A DNA stretch of 37,686 bases from a virus, in IMG/VR virus record IMGVR_UViG_3300019752_000013, positions 1-37,686 of that record; one strand, given 5' to 3'. The translations under genes were made by a program, and so were the position numbers. Shown here piece after piece: positions 35,869 through 37,686 of this stretch. Position 1 is the first letter of the stretch. Every line of letters begins with the position of its first letter. Below the pieces are notes generated by a model, which was not told the DNA's origin, ran no database searches, and was given only the letters and a program-made list of their open reading frames with translations.

Positions 35869-37061
35869 GGATACGTCACCGTACCCGCCTTGGCTTTCTC
35901 TCCTTGCTGCAGCGCGTATACGTCAACGCCAAGCCCATCAGGGTCTTTAAGGGTTATTGACCCGAACACGCCTCCAGCAGCATTTACGATGTCGCTGACA
36001 ACGCCGCCAATCGCCGTCCGACTAATAGTATCCTTGCGCGGAAGCACTGACACGCCGGGAATAAACGGCTCTGCTGCGGCCATGTACTCATCAATCGCGG
36101 CCTCGATGTCAGCTTTAACTGCAACAGGACTATCAACAACCAGTTCGACCACCTCAATATCAAACGCTGATCTTGTTATTGACAACACATTAACATAGGC
36201 GTTTGCAGGTCGCCGAGTGGCCAAACCAGCCTGATCCAACTCGATAGCGTCAAGCACCTCCTGCAGCTGGGCTGTAGTCGGTATGCCGTCAGGACTGCCT
36301 GAGCTTTCTGGCGTTGCCTCAACATAGACATCAACATAACCTGGCGTGCTGCCTGTGTATGGATAGACGTTGACGATGCCAGACGGCTCTTCTCCCCAAA
36401 GCTCGTAGTCAGCGTATGCGCCGCCTTGTGGCCTCTTCTGGAACCGGTCGATGACTCTCTGTCGATACGCAGCCTCTGACTCTGCATCAGCCCCTGTAAC
36501 CGACTGGGACACCACTACAGCATCACGCTGGACATTCGGTAGCGGGCTGGCAAATGCCACGACCGAACCAGCGTCAAGATTGCCGATGACGCCAGAACCA
36601 TCGCCCGACTGATCAGACACAGCCCTGATCGTTGCCTGAACCACAGCAGCATCAAGCGAAACCGCGCCAATCGTGATGTATGTCACACCATTACTAGTGT
36701 TTAGTAGCTGGCTACCCGACGGCAGCGAACCGGTCTGATTTGTTACTGTGATGTCAATCAGAAGTTCGGCCCGCGTTGCTGCTGCAGGGTCACCAACACC
36801 AATCAGCCGCCCCCATTCGATCAGCGGGGTAAGCGTCTTTCCGTTGATTGTGGTCTCGGAAAAGCTGGCGTAACGCACAAACATTTGCAGAAAAATAAAC
36901 CCTGCGTATTTGTACAGTATCGTAACCACGCCAGCTAACGCCTTAGCCAGAACCCGGACAAACGCCTTTGGCAGCAGTGGGACTGACTGAGATATTGCCG
37001 CTTCGATCTGGGCAACGATATTGTCAGAAATCTGTTTTGTGGTTGGCGTTGTTAGACTCAC
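35865..37061 (-). CDS. Baseplate J-like protein, Mu gp47-like
   Basis: A 398-aa wedge protein, near the length of Mu gp47 (360 aa). It begins TTPTTKQISDNIVAQIEAAI and includes LTPLIEWGRLIGVGDPAAAT, the conserved VTNQTGSLPSGSQLLNTSNG, and SVTGADAESEAAYRQRVIDR, a clear gp47/J signature, followed by beta-rich GYVDVYVEATPESSG. It starts at GTG 37061, overlapping the gp46 stop (GTGA), with GGAG upstream. Confidence 0.93.
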   Translation of the reverse strand: MSLTTPTTKQISDNIVAQIEAAISQSVPLLPKAFVRVLAKALAGVVTILYKYAGFIFLQMFVRYASFSETTINGKTLTPLIEWGRLIGVGDPAAATRAELLIDITVTNQTGSLPSGSQLLNTSNGVTYITIGAVSLDAAVVQATIRAVSDQSGDGSGVIGNLDAGSVVAFASPLPNVQRDAVVVSQSVTGADAESEAAYRQRVIDRFQKRPQGGAYADYELWGEEPSGIVNVYPYTGSTPGYVDVYVEATPESSGSPDGIPTTAQLQEVLDAIELDQAGLATRRPANAYVNVLSITRSAFDIEVVELVVDSPVAVKADIEAAIDEYMAAAEPFIPGVSVLPRKDTISRTAIGGVVSDIVNAAGGVFGSITLKDPDGLGVDVYALQQGEKAKAGTVTYP

Positions 37062-37474
37062 GTCGATGCTCTCCAGTTTTCTGAGTACGTCAGTTGTTGA
37101 TCACCGTTTATTGTAACAACAATAGACACTCGATTGAGGCCCGGCATACTGGCAGACACTCCCACATCAGACGCCACACCTTCGGACAGCATCCATGATA
37201 AATCCGATTTTGCCGCATCTTCGATCCGGCGCAAGTTGGCCGGAATGGGCGGGATTGATCGCAGAAGATTTTGGGTACGGCTACGATACTGCTGCACCTC
37301 TCCGTCATTGCCCCACCAACCCTGAGACTGGTCGTCGCCACCAGCGTCATCCTCATTACCTCCAAAAAGAGAGAGGTAGACTGACGTTTCAAGGCCTGGC
37401 GACAACTCAACAACACCGCCTGATATGCTGATCTCGCCATCATCATCGGTCTGGTACAGCAGGACATCGGTCAT
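37058..37474 (-). CDS. Baseplate protein, Mu gp46-like
   Basis: A 138-aa protein of the GP46 family. The pattern LSPGLETSVYLSLFGGNEDD, QSQGWWGNDGEVQQYRSRTQ, and an acidic helix SDLSWMLSEGVASDV are typical. It occurs between the spike and gp47 in Mu-like baseplates. The ATG at 37474 overlaps the spike stop (TGATG). Confidence 0.9.
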   Translation of the reverse strand: MTDVLLYQTDDDGEISISGGVVELSPGLETSVYLSLFGGNEDDAGGDDQSQGWWGNDGEVQQYRSRTQNLLRSIPPIPANLRRIEDAAKSDLSWMLSEGVASDVGVSASMPGLNRVSIVVTINGDQQLTYSENWRAST

Positions 37475-37686
37475 CAGTTATTTGCCTTTGTAGTACCCGA
37501 CCCGGCATCGGCTGTCCAAGAGTAATCGTGATCGTGGTCAGTCAGCTCCTTGCCGTCTGCCACCACGGATGGGCTGACAACAGCAGTGGGGCTGGTTATC
37601 GTTCCGTCAGTGCTGATTGTTGCTCCGTTGATATTAACAACACCGTCGGATTTCAGCGTTATAGATCCGCTACCGTTGTCGATAAG
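37474..37686 (-). CDS. Baseplate assembly protein V / tail spike (C-terminal part, continued from position 1)
   Basis: This is the remainder of the spike. It repeats the frame of bases 1-123 and adds 30 codons (37474-37563). The C-terminus contains GKELTDHDHDYSW, where the H-x-H motif is the iron-binding tip known from P2 gpV and Mu gp45. It ends SGTTKANN with TGA at 37474-37476. Joined with 1-432 it gives about 173 aa. Confidence 0.85.
   Translation of the reverse strand, partial: LIDNGSGSITLKSDGVVNINGATISTDGTITSPTAVVSPSVVADGKELTDHDHDYSWTADAGSGTTKANN
37564..37686. repeat. Direct terminal repeat of contig (copy 2)
   Basis: 123 bases identical to 1-123. Removing one copy closes the genome to 37,563 bp and restores the spike gene. 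Confidence 0.9.

Overview
The window is the complete genome of a tailed phage of a Gram-negative bacterium, probably a gammaproteobacterium. It reads as one linear contig whose first 123 bases recur as its last 123 bases. It is therefore a circularised assembly of about 37,563 bp, and the baseplate spike gene is split across the join. The head is lambda-like: GpA-type large terminase, gpB-type portal, S49 protease with scaffold, gpD-type decoration and gpE-type capsid. The tail is a contractile Mu-like one: sheath, tube, frameshifted chaperones, tape measure, gpN, gpP, gp45, gp46, gp47 and gp48 homologues, plus a beta-helix tailspike. The Gram-negative host is inferred from the nested Rz/Rz1 spanins and the Shine-Dalgarno sites. 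I see no integrase, transposase, CI-type repressor, IS element or CRISPR array.

Layout. The late genes all lie on the minus strand. Read downward they run: 230-aa structural protein (18.8 kb), candidate cos region, small and large terminase, head-tail joiner, portal, two uncharacterised genes, protease/scaffold, decoration, capsid, two tRNAs (Arg-TCT and a CAT tRNA), neck genes, sheath, tube, chaperones, tape measure, gpN-like and gpP-like. The series continues through the contig ends with spike V, gp46, gp47, gp48, tailspike, a DUF5675 protein (likely endolysin), holin, Rz and Rz1. Two short plus-strand cassettes ('morons') interrupt this operon at 1.65-2.27 kb and 5.87-6.2 kb. Both start with nearly the same promoter block, and the second ends in a strong hairpin.

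The early and middle genes lie at 19.4-31.4 kb. A 571-bp gene-free region (18.8-19.4 kb) carries ten TGACCA-type repeats around an AT-rich tract and looks like a replication origin or control region. Then come a short plus-strand operon of uncharacterised proteins, a minus-strand primase/VapE-like helicase preceded by a small HTH protein, and a plus-strand accessory cluster framed by two related pentapeptide-repeat genes. These are followed by a minus-strand VRR-NUC nuclease, a minus-strand operon of double-HTH protein, SF2 helicase and two small proteins, and a plus-strand recombination operon (RecE-like exonuclease, DUF1382 protein, RecT). Rho-independent terminators separate most of these blocks.

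How it works together (inference). Primase/helicase plus RecE/RecT-like recombination and VRR-NUC would replicate the DNA and resolve it. Lambda-type terminase would package it, probably from cos-like ends. Holin, the DUF5675 protein and the spanins would lyse the cell. The accessory features most worth following are the duplicated promoter cassettes, the pentapeptide-repeat cluster, the FtsK-gamma-like segment inside the small terminase and the iteron array.
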